From Halomonas sp. SSL-5 (lineage in GTDB: Bacteria > Pseudomonadota > Gammaproteobacteria > Pseudomonadales > Halomonadaceae): a DNA stretch of 64,000 nucleotides. The position numbers and the translations under genes were made by a program. Position 1 is the first letter of the stretch. The number at the start of each line of letters is the position of its first letter. The DNA is taken from positions 248,001 through 312,000 of the forward strand of contig NZ_JAUYWF010000002.1 in NCBI RefSeq assembly GCF_030708455.1, in the 5' to 3' direction. Under the pieces are notes generated by a model, which did no database searches, was not told the DNA's origin, and saw only the letters and a list, made by a program, of their open reading frames with translations. This document shows positions 17,473-27,173 of this stretch, in pieces.

Positions 17473-18458
17473 GATATTGTCTCTCCAAGCAGCACCGTCG
17501 ACGCCAGCAGGATGAGGAAGACCAGCCAGCCACCGTGCATCAGGCGAATCGCCGCACCGATATGGGCCTGGCCCAGCGGCTCCCGAGGCGTACCCAGGCG
17601 GGCGCGCTCGGAGATCTCGCCGCGGTAGCGGTTGGTGCCGCCGAGCTGGACCCCCAGCAGGTTGGCCACCATGGCCTCGGGCCAGCCGCTATTGGGGCTC
17701 GGGTGCCGGGGCGCCTCGCGGCGAGTGGCGGCCAGGGCACTGCGGGTATGGAGGGCCTGCCGACCAGCCGCCAGGCAACAGGCACCCAGCCACAGGGTCA
17801 GGGCGGTGAGCCGGGCCGGCAGCCAGTTGGCGGCGTCATCCAGGCGCGCCGAGGCCCGGCCGAAGTCGCGGTAGCGCTCGCTGCGGTAGCCCACCATGGA
17901 GTCCAGGGTGTTGACCGCCTTGTAGGCCACCGCCAGCGGGGCACCCCCCAGCATAGCGAAGAGGAGCGGCGCGGTGATGCCGTCCACCGTGTTCTCGGCC
18001 ACGGTCTCCACCGCCCCGCGGGTCACCTCCCCCTCGTCCAGCCCCTCGGTGTCGCGGCCGACGATCAGGGAGAGCGCCCGACGCGCCGCGGGCAGGTCGC
18101 CCCGGGCCAGCGGTGCGGCCACCGAGAGGGCGGCGTCGCGCAGGCCGCGAATGGCCAGGCAGCTGGCCAGCAGCCACCCCTCCGCCAGCCAGCCCAGCCA
18201 GGGGTGCAGGTTCGCCAGCAGGGCGATGGCGGCCCAGGCCAGCAGGGCGCTGCCCGCCACCACCAGGGCGGTCATCAGCGCGCCGCGGATTCGGCGCGCC
18301 CGGGGCGAGCCATGGTTCCAGGCGCGCTCCAATAGGGCGATCACCGCCCCCATGCCCACCACCGGATGGGGCAGCCGGCGCGGATCGCCGATGGCCAGGT
18401 CCAGGACCACGGCGGCCAGCACCAGGGCCAGCAGCGCAGGCGACAGCGGCTCAGCCAT
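17469..18458 (-). CDS. cbiB: Adenosylcobinamide-phosphate synthase
   Basis: A 329-residue membrane protein that joins adenosylcobyric acid to aminopropanol phosphate. DLAIGDPRRLPHPVVGMGA at the N-terminus and VAENTVDGITAPLLFAMLGG plus NTLDSMVGYRSERYRDFG are diagnostic of CbiB/CobD. The ATG at 18458 is chosen over the longer frame from 18578 because the preceding residues are unlike the family and because it overlaps the cbiZ stop by 8 bp. It lies between cbiZ and the threonine-phosphate decarboxylase. Confidence 0.94.
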   Translation of the reverse strand: MAEPLSPALLALVLAAVVLDLAIGDPRRLPHPVVGMGAVIALLERAWNHGSPRARRIRGALMTALVVAGSALLAWAAIALLANLHPWLGWLAEGWLLASCLAIRGLRDAALSVAAPLARGDLPAARRALSLIVGRDTEGLDEGEVTRGAVETVAENTVDGITAPLLFAMLGGAPLAVAYKAVNTLDSMVGYRSERYRDFGRASARLDDAANWLPARLTALTLWLGACCLAAGRQALHTRSALAATRREAPRHPSPNSGWPEAMVANLLGVQLGGTNRYRGEISERARLGTPREPLGQAHIGAAIRLMHGGWLVFLILLASTVLLGETIS

Positions 18459-19155
18459 GGGTGCCCTCCTCCATCGCCTGGCGCCGCCGCCACTCCCGGG
18501 AGGCCAGCAGCGAGGCGCGGGTGGCCCGATAGACCGCCCGGCCCAGCTCGCGACCGAGCCGTGTTCCCGAACCGGCATAGGGGGTCACCTCGCCCACTTG
18601 CGTCGCGGCAACGGCCAGGCAATCGGTGGAGGTGCCGCTGGCCGGCGTGCCGCTATGGGGGTCCAGCACCCCGAGGGAGTGCAGGGCGCGCACCTTGGCC
18701 TCGCTGGCCGACAGGCAGGCGTTGACCAGGCCGCCGTCGGTGAGGTGGCCATCGATCAGGAGCAGGGTATTGATGGTGCCTACCGGCCGAGGATCCCCGG
18801 CCAGAGGGGCGGCGATATCCACGGCATTGCCGGCCCCGGCGGTCACCGCCGCCAGCACCCCCTGCCCCGCCTCCACGTGCAGGTGTTCAAGGCGCACCGC
18901 GGTCATCATGGCCAGGCTCTCGCCCGCCGGCAGCCGCCGCGCCGCCAGCCAGTCGGCGAGATCCGCCGCCGGCGCGCCCCCGGCGTACCCCTTGTCCACG
19001 TGGAAATTGCAGAAGTGCCGCCGCCAGCCGAAGCCGCCGCCCACCAGGGCGCTACTCAGGGTCCAGAGCGGGCGCGAGGCGGCCAGGTGCACCCAGTCGG
19101 CGGTGACGTCTAGGGTGATTCCCGGGCCGAAGGCGAGACGTTGTTCCGACGTCAC
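18451..19155 (-). CDS. cbiZ: Adenosylcobinamide amidohydrolase
   Basis: A 234-residue CbiZ. It cleaves the aminopropanol side chain of salvaged adenosylcobinamide (or pseudo-B12) to give cobyric acid, which CbiB can reuse. Family marks are LSSALVGGGFGW, NFHVDKGYAG, AVTAGAGNAVDIAAP, INTLLLIDGHLTDGGLVNA and SGTSTDCLAVA. The start is the GTG at 19155, which overlaps the cobT stop by 4 bp; the longer open frame reads into cobT. Presence of cbiZ points to remodelling of imported corrinoids. Confidence 0.9.
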   Translation of the reverse strand: MTSEQRLAFGPGITLDVTADWVHLAASRPLWTLSSALVGGGFGWRRHFCNFHVDKGYAGGAPAADLADWLAARRLPAGESLAMMTAVRLEHLHVEAGQGVLAAVTAGAGNAVDIAAPLAGDPRPVGTINTLLLIDGHLTDGGLVNACLSASEAKVRALHSLGVLDPHSGTPASGTSTDCLAVAATQVGEVTPYAGSGTRLGRELGRAVYRATRASLLASREWRRRQAMEEGTHG

Positions 19156-20198
19156 GGGGCGGTGTCGATGCCGATAGCGTCGAAGGTGGCCATCTCGGCC
19201 GGCACACGACAGGCCGCTTCCAGTAGCGGGTAGGCCAGGGCCGCGCCGGTGCCCTCCCCCAGGCACAGCTCGAGGTCGAGCAGCGGCTGGGCATCGAGGG
19301 CCGCCAGGGCATGAGTGTGGCCCGGCTCGCGGGAGCGGTGTCCGAAGATCAGATAGTCGCGGGTGTCGGCTCCCAGTCGACAGGCCACCAGAGCGGCCAC
19401 CGTGGCGATGAAGCCGTCCACCAGCAGCGGCACCCGGCGCGCCGCTCCGCCCAGGTAGGCGCCGGTCATGGCGGCGATCTCGAGTCCCCCAAGCTTGGCG
19501 AGCACGTCCAAGGGGTCGTCACGATCCGGCGCACGGGCGGCAAGGGCGCGTTCGATGACCGCCTGCTTGTGGGCAAGGCGTTCGGCCGGGAGGCCGGTAC
19601 CGCTGCCGATCAGGCCGGCCACCGGCGCCTCGCTGAGCGTGGCGAGCAGGGCGCTGCTCGCCGTGGTATTGGCGATGCCCATCTCGCCGATGATCAGGCA
19701 GCGGCAGCCGGCATCGACGGCCCGCTCGGCGGCGCGGATGCCCGCCTCGATGGCCAACACTGCCTGATCGCGATGCATGGCATCCGTCTCGACCATGTTG
19801 GCGGTGCCATGGCGCACCTTCTCATCCACGACGCCCTGGCCGGGCAGCGTGGCGGCCACCCCCACGTCGATCACCTCGAGGCGTGCCCCGAGCTGGCGGG
19901 CGAAGACGTTAATCGCCGCCCCGCCGGCCACGAAGTTGGCCACCATCTGTGCGGTGACCTCCTGGGGAAAGGCCGAGACACCCTCGGCGGCTACCCCATG
20001 GTCGGCAGCGAAGACCAGCATCCCTGGGGGCGAGACCCGGGGAGAGGCCTCGCCGGAGATTGCCGCCAGCGTCACGGCCAGCGTTTCCAGGCGCCCCAGG
20101 CTGCCAGGTGGCTTGGTGAGGTTATCCAGATGCAACGCCATACGGTGGCCGGCGGCGTGATCGGCGGGGGTCAGGGCGGCAAGGGTGTCGGCGAGCAT
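19152..20198 (-). CDS. cobT: Nicotinate-nucleotide-dimethylbenzimidazole phosphoribosyltransferase
   Basis: A 348-residue CobT that activates the lower-ligand base to alpha-ribazole phosphate. DNLTKPPGSLGRLE at the N-terminus, VFAADHGVAAEGVSAFP, VANFVAGGAAINVFARQ, GEMGIANTTASSALLA and the catalytic Glu region near LCLGEGTGAAL are all canonical. It heads the minus-strand run cobT-cbiZ-cbiB-cobD-cobU-cobS-phosphatase-CobU-like, with overlaps at nearly every junction. No second riboswitch is recognisable in the roughly 280 bp upstream. Confidence 0.95.
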   Translation of the reverse strand: MLADTLAALTPADHAAGHRMALHLDNLTKPPGSLGRLETLAVTLAAISGEASPRVSPPGMLVFAADHGVAAEGVSAFPQEVTAQMVANFVAGGAAINVFARQLGARLEVIDVGVAATLPGQGVVDEKVRHGTANMVETDAMHRDQAVLAIEAGIRAAERAVDAGCRCLIIGEMGIANTTASSALLATLSEAPVAGLIGSGTGLPAERLAHKQAVIERALAARAPDRDDPLDVLAKLGGLEIAAMTGAYLGGAARRVPLLVDGFIATVAALVACRLGADTRDYLIFGHRSREPGHTHALAALDAQPLLDLELCLGEGTGAALAYPLLEAACRVPAEMATFDAIGIDTAP

Positions 20199-20480
20199 AG
20201 CGGGAGATCCAGCGGGATGGTGGCTAACGAAATGGCGCCATGATAGCAGCTCTCGGCCGGGACATTGTTCCGCCGATGCTGGGCAAGACCATGATACGCC
20301 TGGGAGAAAAGCCGGCCGGGATCAAGGCCGCGCGTCTCCCGCCCCGCACCGCCGCGGTCGGCTGCGACCTGCGGGGCGCTTGAGCCAAGGGCCGACGCCC
20401 CACAGAGTCGCCGCTGTCACCGGCGGGCATAGCGTCGGCATCGAGAGCGATCACGTGCAGAAGGATAGGCCCAACGATAA

Positions 20481-21434
20481 TCAGGGGCTTTCGCCGAAGG
20501 TCTTGCGCCAGTCGCGGGGACTGACCCGATGCCGCTGCCTGAAATGTTGCCGAAACGATGTCGCCGTGTGGAAACCGACCCTTTCCGCAATGGCCTCTAC
20601 CGACAAGGAGGTGGTTTCCAACAGCTCGCGTCCACGCCGCAGCCGCTCGCTCACCAGCCACTCCACCACCGTCATGCCGGTGGCCTTGTGGAAGTGGCGC
20701 GTGAAGGTCCGCCGACTCATGGCGGTACGGGTGGCAAGCGCATCGATGGTGTGCGACTCCGCCAGGTGTTCTCGCAGGTAGTCGAGCAGGCGGTTGATGT
20801 GGGCGTCCTGGGTAGAGGTAGCAACCGGCTGCTCGATGAACTGCGCTTGCCCACCCTCTCGATGCGGTGGGACCACCATGGCCCGGGCCACCTTGTTGGC
20901 AATTTGCGCGCCGTAATATTCACGCACCAGGAACAAGCAACAATCCAGGCCGGCCGCGGTACCGGCAGACGTCACCAGACGATCCTCCTCCACGTAGAGC
21001 GCATTGGTATCCAGCTTGACTCTGGGAAAGCGGCCGATGAAATCCTGCTCGGCCATCCAGTGAGTCGACGCCCGCCTAACGTCCAGCAGCCCGGCGTAAG
21101 CCAGGGCATAGGTGCCGTAACATAGCCCCACCACATGGGCACCCCGCTCATGACAACGGACGAGCGCCTCGGCCAGCTCTGGCGGCGGCGCTTCATTCAG
21201 GTCATGCCAGCCAGGCACCACCGCGATATCCACCCGGTCCAGCAGCTCCAGGCCGCCATCGGGCCGTACCGTCATCGCCCGCTCGGCCGCCAGCGGCTTC
21301 CCCTCCGGCGCCACGATGGACAGATCGAACAGTGGGCGATCGGGCAAGGCCATACCGAACACTGTATAGGGCACCGAGAAATGGAAGGGACTGATATTCG
21401 GGTAAAGGATCAGTCCGACGCTGGGCAACGGCAA
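20481..21434 (-). CDS. GlxA-family transcriptional regulator (DJ-1/PfpI + AraC HTH)
   Basis: A 317-residue regulator. The N-terminal 190 residues form a DJ-1/PfpI-like domain with VVGLCYGTYALAYAG, where Cys marks the nucleophile elbow. The C-terminal 100 residues hold two AraC-type helix-turn-helix units (TIDALATRTAMSRRTFTRHF and LSVEAIAERVGFHTATSF, then FRQRHRVSPRDWRKTF). The first start codon available is TTG at 21434 with AGGAG about 7 bp upstream. It is divergent from the MBL-fold gene at 21581, a plausible target. The ligand is unknown. Confidence 0.88.
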   Translation of the reverse strand: MPLPSVGLILYPNISPFHFSVPYTVFGMALPDRPLFDLSIVAPEGKPLAAERAMTVRPDGGLELLDRVDIAVVPGWHDLNEAPPPELAEALVRCHERGAHVVGLCYGTYALAYAGLLDVRRASTHWMAEQDFIGRFPRVKLDTNALYVEEDRLVTSAGTAAGLDCCLFLVREYYGAQIANKVARAMVVPPHREGGQAQFIEQPVATSTQDAHINRLLDYLREHLAESHTIDALATRTAMSRRTFTRHFHKATGMTVVEWLVSERLRRGRELLETTSLSVEAIAERVGFHTATSFRQHFRQRHRVSPRDWRKTFGESP

Positions 21435-21580
21435 GGTGCGACTCCTGAGCTTCGTTCCTCATAATCATGGCACCTTGGCCCGAATCTTTCGAATATTGTC
21501 ATTCAGGCCAATTTTTTGCTCAACCGCGCCCCGCTAAACTGCTTGCCATCACCCCAGCAACGTAATGGAGGAGCATCCAG

Positions 21581-22456
21581 ATGCTGATCAAGACCCTCGC
21601 CAGTTCCCTGGCCCTGGCCACGGCCCTAATCGCCGGCAGTGCATCCGCGGACTCGATCTCTCAGGAGACAACGCAGCAGGTGCAGCAGATCCGCAATGCC
21701 ACGGTGAAGATCACCTATGGGGATACCACCTTCCTGATCGATCCCATGCTGGCCGAGCAGGGCGCCTACCCGGGCTTCGATGGCACCTACCGCAGCGAGC
21801 TGCGCAATCCGCTGGTTGGGTTGCCAATGCCGGCAGAGGATGTGATCGACGACACGGACGCCGTGATCGTCACCCACACCCACCTCGACCACTGGGACGC
21901 CGCCGCCCAGGCGCTGCTGCCGAAGGATATCCCACTGTTCGCTCAGCACCAGGCCGATGCAGCGATGATCCGTGAGCAGGGCTTTACCAACGTGCGCATC
22001 CTTTCCGATAAGGCCGAGTTCGATGGCGTAACCCTGAGCAGGACAGGCGGCCAGCATGGCACCGATGAAATGTATGCCTCACCTGAAGTCGCGGCCGCTC
22101 TCGGGGATGTGATGGGCGTAGTCTTCCAAGCGCCTGGCCAGGAGACTCTCTACCTGGTAGGCGACACCATATGGCGCGATGAAGTTGATCAGGCGTTCGA
22201 TGAGTATGACCCTAAGATTGTGGTGCTCAACGCAGGGCAAGCGATGCGCAGCGATTATGATGATCCCATCATCATGGGCAAGGAAGATGTACTGCGCGCT
22301 ACCCAGACAGCACCGGAAGCAACAGTAGTCGCCACACACATGGATGCTATCAACCATATGTCGCTGACACGGGCAGCGTTGAGAGAGTACGTGAAGGCGG
22401 AGGGCATCGAAGATCATGTCGTGATCCCCGCCGACGGCGAGGTCATCTCCTTCTGA
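21581..22456 (+). CDS. Exported metallo-beta-lactamase-fold hydrolase (UlaG-like)
   Basis: A 291-residue protein with a signal peptide (LALATALIAGSASA) and a metallo-hydrolase fold. The metal motif is VIVTHTHLDHWDAA, with further ligands in TGGQHGTD, YLVGDTIWRDE and VVATHMDAINHMS. The domain is of the L-ascorbate-6-phosphate lactonase-like (beta-lactamase superfamily 2) type, but export to the periplasm is less usual. A strong GGAGGA sits before the ATG. It diverges from the GlxA regulator across a 146-bp AT-richer spacer and ends in a good terminator. Confidence 0.85.
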   Translation: MLIKTLASSLALATALIAGSASADSISQETTQQVQQIRNATVKITYGDTTFLIDPMLAEQGAYPGFDGTYRSELRNPLVGLPMPAEDVIDDTDAVIVTHTHLDHWDAAAQALLPKDIPLFAQHQADAAMIREQGFTNVRILSDKAEFDGVTLSRTGGQHGTDEMYASPEVAAALGDVMGVVFQAPGQETLYLVGDTIWRDEVDQAFDEYDPKIVVLNAGQAMRSDYDDPIIMGKEDVLRATQTAPEATVVATHMDAINHMSLTRAALREYVKAEGIEDHVVIPADGEVISF

Positions 22457-22462
22457 TCCCAA

Positions 22463-22492
22463 GGGCCGCCACCTTCATGGCGGCCCGATTTT
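22463..22492 (+). terminator. Terminator after the MBL-fold gene
   Basis: An 8-bp stem (GGGCCGCC / GGCGGCCC) with an 8-base loop is followed by GATTTTCT seven bases after the stop codon. Confidence 0.75.
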
Positions 22493-22648
22493 CTCTTTCT
22501 GCCCGGGTGAGGCTTCACCCGGGCAGTTGCCATCACGTAGAGACGTTAAAGCGTCGTGTATGGCTGAGCCTCACCGGGGTGTCCGCTCCGATTGGACCAC
22601 TTCAGCCTCAGCCGTGACTGGCTTCGGTGCTATAGACACAAGGAGTGC

Positions 22649-22869
22649 GTGGTCTTCGTTCTGGCGGGACTGTTGATCATGGTGGGACTGGAGTGGCACG
22701 CCACCGTCATCGCCCAACGCTGGAGCTACACCCCGATGATGCCCACCCTGCCACGGCTGGGCACCGGCCTCACGCCTCTGCTGCAGTGGCTGCTGCTCCC
22801 CCGCTTATTCTGTGGCCGGCGCGGCGAGAACCGAGCGGAACCGCTTTTATGATCCGTGTCGCCTATTGA
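22649..22869 (+). pseudogene. Small membrane protein, frameshifted near its end
   Basis: A GTG at 22649 follows AAGGAG at 22640-22645 and opens a short protein with one helix (VFVLAGLLIMVGLEW), then RWSYTPMMPTLP and LGTGLTPLLQWLLLP. In this frame it ends at 22852 as RLFCGRRGENRAEPLL. Shifting frame at the run of five C at 22798-22802 instead gives a hydrophobic end (PPLILWPARREPSG) that continues the transmembrane pattern and ends at 22869. One extra C would restore it. It may be a real frameshift or a sequence error. Position before the P-type ATPase suggests a metal-related role, unproven. Confidence 0.5.
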
Positions 22870-22898
22870 CCATTGGGTAACCCATGGGTTCTACGCTG
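22867..22898 (+). promoter_or_regulatory. MerR-type promoter/operator candidate before the P-type ATPase
   Basis: TTGACC (22867-22872) and TACGCT (22893-22898) are 20 bp apart, wider than normal sigma-70 spacing. The perfect palindrome AACCCATGGGTT (22880-22891) lies inside the spacer. Long spacers with an internal dyad are the hallmark of MerR-family metal-responsive promoters such as those of CueR or ZntR. No MerR gene is in the window, so this is inference. Confidence 0.4.
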
Positions 22899-23000
22899 CA
22901 AGACAGATCCCCCTCGGCTTCCTCCAAGTCGCATTCCCGACACAGACATCTCTTCATCTCATGAAGCACAGGGCTTGGCGTCGCCATAGGAGAATGAAGA

Positions 23001-25319
<2,319 letters not shown>

Positions 25320-25496
25320 CGAACCTGTGGTGTCGCGCGTGTCTCGTCGGGGAATCAGCGCCCGCCCACAAGCGTTTGAGGCAGTTGAGCACCCCGTTGG
25401 CGCCATCGCCACGGGGCCGAGATATTCGGGGGCGGATTCGAACTAAGATACAAGTGTGAACCAGGCCTTGAGTGCCGCAATGAAGAAGGACCTCGA

Positions 25497-26099
25497 GTGA
25501 CGCCCCAAGACCGCTTTTTTCCCGCCACGGCCATGCCGAACCAGGACTGGTGGCACGCCCTGTGGCCCGATCCTGATGGCGTCGTCAGGGCCTTGCGCAT
25601 CGGGCAAGGGATGACGGTTGTCGATCTCGGCTGTGGCGATGGGTATTTCACCGCCGCCATCGCCCGGCAGCTGGTGTCGGGGCGCGTCATCGGTGTCGAC
25701 CTCGATCCGGACATGCTGGAGCAAGCGCAAGCGGCGTGCGCGGGGATGCCGAATAGCGACTGGCTGCTCGGAGACGCCATGGCGCTAAGCCGTCTGCTGA
25801 GTGCGCCGGCCGACTATGTGCTGATCGCCAACACCTTCCACGGCGCGCCGGACAAGACGGCGCTGGCCCGAGAAGTCGCGGCGGCATTACAGCCAAACGG
25901 CCGCTTCGCCATCGTCAATTGGTACCCCCTCCCCCGTGAGGAAACGACGGTTCTCGACCAGCCGCGCGGCCCCAAGACAGACATGCGGATGTCACCGGAG
26001 CAAACCCGAACGGTAGTCGAGCCGGCCGGCTTCACGCTCGAGAGGCTGGTCGAACTGCCGCCCTACCACTACGGCGCCGTTTTCATCCATACCCACTGA
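25497..26099 (+). CDS. Class I SAM-dependent methyltransferase
   Basis: A 200-residue methyltransferase. Motif I is VVDLGCGDGYFTAAIA, the acidic end of strand 2 is VIGVDLDPDML, and later strands include YVLIANTFHGAPD and FAIVNWYPLP. The start is GTG at 25497 with a GAAGAAGGA Shine-Dalgarno 7 bp before it; no ATG is in frame there. The UbiE/ArsM-like core does not carry the Cys set of arsenite methyltransferases, so the substrate is open. It lies between the metal ATPase and the Met-rich protein. Confidence 0.82.
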   Translation: MTPQDRFFPATAMPNQDWWHALWPDPDGVVRALRIGQGMTVVDLGCGDGYFTAAIARQLVSGRVIGVDLDPDMLEQAQAACAGMPNSDWLLGDAMALSRLLSAPADYVLIANTFHGAPDKTALAREVAAALQPNGRFAIVNWYPLPREETTVLDQPRGPKTDMRMSPEQTRTVVEPAGFTLERLVELPPYHYGAVFIHTH

Positions 26100-26155
26100 T
26101 TCAGAAGTGAGCCATCGCCGGCCACTCCCCCGAATCATTCTCCAGGAGGTTCAAC

Positions 26156-26230
26156 ATGGACCCCGAAACACAAGACACCATGCCAGCCACCACGCGCCGC
26201 CCGAACACGGTTGCGCTTGCAACCCGATGA
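26156..26230 (+). CDS. 24-codon leader ORF or displaced 5' end of the Met-rich protein
   Basis: ATG at 26156 is 7 bp after AGGAGG and reads MDPETQDTMPATTRRPNTVA to a TGA that overlaps the ATG at 26227 (ATGA). It is either a translated leader coupled to the next start or the true 5' end of that gene, separated by a frameshift. The His/Cys-rich peptide encoded by the overlapping frame favours the frameshift reading. Confidence 0.35.
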   Translation: MDPETQDTMPATTRRPNTVALATR

Positions 26231-26652
26231 TGAGGGGCATGATGCAAAAGATGAGGGCGCAGATGGGCCCGGGCGGCGAAGACCCCATGGCCATGATGCA
26301 GAAGATGATGGGGCAGACGGAAAGTGAGTCCGGCGGTGAGGCCGGTAATCCCATGCCGCAGATGATGGGCATGTGCATGAGCATGTACTCGGAAATGCTG
26401 ACGGCCATGCACAAGACCACGTCGATGGCCGCCTTTGCCACGCCCGAACTTCACACCCTATTCGGCGAGTGGATGGAAGGCCTGGAGCGGGAGGCGCTCG
26501 CCGTGCTGGACGACCACGGCGAAGCCGATGCAACGGCCCTGGCGACCCAGCTCAACATCAGCGAGGCAAGCGCCATCCATCTTATTGGGCATCTTGCCGA
26601 CGAGGGCAAGGTAAGGCTGAGCGTCCAGGCCACCGGGAAGGGGGAACCGTGA
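26227..26652 (+). CDS. Met-rich small protein, possible metal-binding
   Basis: A 141-residue protein as called from the internal ATG at 26227. It is very Met-rich at the N-terminus (MMRGMMQKMRAQMG, MAMMQKMMG, MMGMCMSMYSEML); the C-terminal 60 residues look like a small helical, winged-helix-like domain (ATALATQLNISEASAIHLIG). The same frame is open upstream to GTG 26107 and encodes HHASHHAPPEHGCACNPMM, a likely metal-binding tail. The only strong Shine-Dalgarno (AGGAGG, 26144-26149) serves an ATG at 26156 in another frame. That frame ends at a TGA overlapping ATG 26227. Start and integrity are therefore uncertain. Confidence 0.55.
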   Translation: MMRGMMQKMRAQMGPGGEDPMAMMQKMMGQTESESGGEAGNPMPQMMGMCMSMYSEMLTAMHKTTSMAAFATPELHTLFGEWMEGLEREALAVLDDHGEADATALATQLNISEASAIHLIGHLADEGKVRLSVQATGKGEP

Positions 26653-26861
26653 GTACCGTCGTGCTGGAGTCCGTGTTGACGTGCCCCCACTGTGGCCATG
26701 CCCAGCAGGAGACTATGCCGACCAACGCCTGCCAGTTCTTCTACGAATGCGGCAACTGCAAGGTACTGCTGAGGCCCAAGCCTGGCGACTGCTGCGTGTT
26801 CTGTTCCTTCGGCTCGGTGAAGTGCCCGCCGGTTCAGGCGCAGCAAGGGTGTTGCGAGTAG
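26649..26861 (+). CDS. Small Cys-rich GDCCVFCSxG-motif protein
   Basis: A 70-residue protein starting at GTG 26649, which overlaps the previous stop by 4 bp (GTGA). Cys pairs are LTCPHCGHAQ, YECGNC and the dense GDCCVFCSFGSVKCPP, then QQGCCE at the end. The pattern resembles a zinc-ribbon plus a conserved GDCCVFCS block in small uncharacterised proteins near metal-resistance genes. A metal-binding or chaperone role is inferred from Cys content and neighbours only. Confidence 0.65.
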   Translation: MSTVVLESVLTCPHCGHAQQETMPTNACQFFYECGNCKVLLRPKPGDCCVFCSFGSVKCPPVQAQQGCCE

Positions 26862-27087
26862 CGTTACGTTTTCGCGGTCATCATTGACAACGCACCCTCG
26901 GGCCGGCGGTTTACAGTGAGAGGCGACGACCGGCTTGAGCAGCTTTCCAGTGCATGGGTTTACACTACCGCTTTACACAAAACTGCCCCCTCACGTCCTC
27001 CAGGAGAGGAAGTCAGCGTGCGCAAAGAAATGATGATATTTTCCCACAGCCGCTATCGGCCAGAAGCAGTCCTTCAGCGAGAATTAA
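26862..27087 (+). other. Gap between the metal cluster and the cassette block
   Basis: No gene is supported here. GC falls along this stretch towards the cassette block. No terminator with a clear U-run and no recognisable integrase or transposase fragment is visible. Confidence 0.5.
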
Positions 27088-27157
27088 TATAACGATTTGC
27101 TCACCGGTAAGCTGCGAGCACAGCGAGTAATTTATCCGCGTGCAGCAACTTGTTATA
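27088..27157 (-). repeat. attC-like site 3 (after the ATPase cassette)
   Basis: On the minus strand it starts TATAACAAGTTGCTGCAC and ends GTGAGCAAATCGTTATA. The two ends pair as TATAAC, TTGCT and CAC, with an extra unpaired G in one arm. It lies 16 bp past the ATPase stop. Length is 70 bp. Confidence 0.8.
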
Positions 27158-27173
27158 TGCCGGAACCGCCAAT

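Noticed and set aside
20199-20480. Possible second cobalamin riboswitch upstream of cobT
   Set aside because: No B12 box, no GCCCCCGCAACGGTGA core and no GGGAAGG element on either strand.
22501-22524. Perfect hairpin GCCCGGGTGA/TCACCCGGGC as a second terminator
   Set aside because: No T-run follows it on either strand; the real terminator is the hairpin just before it. It may be a simple inverted repeat.
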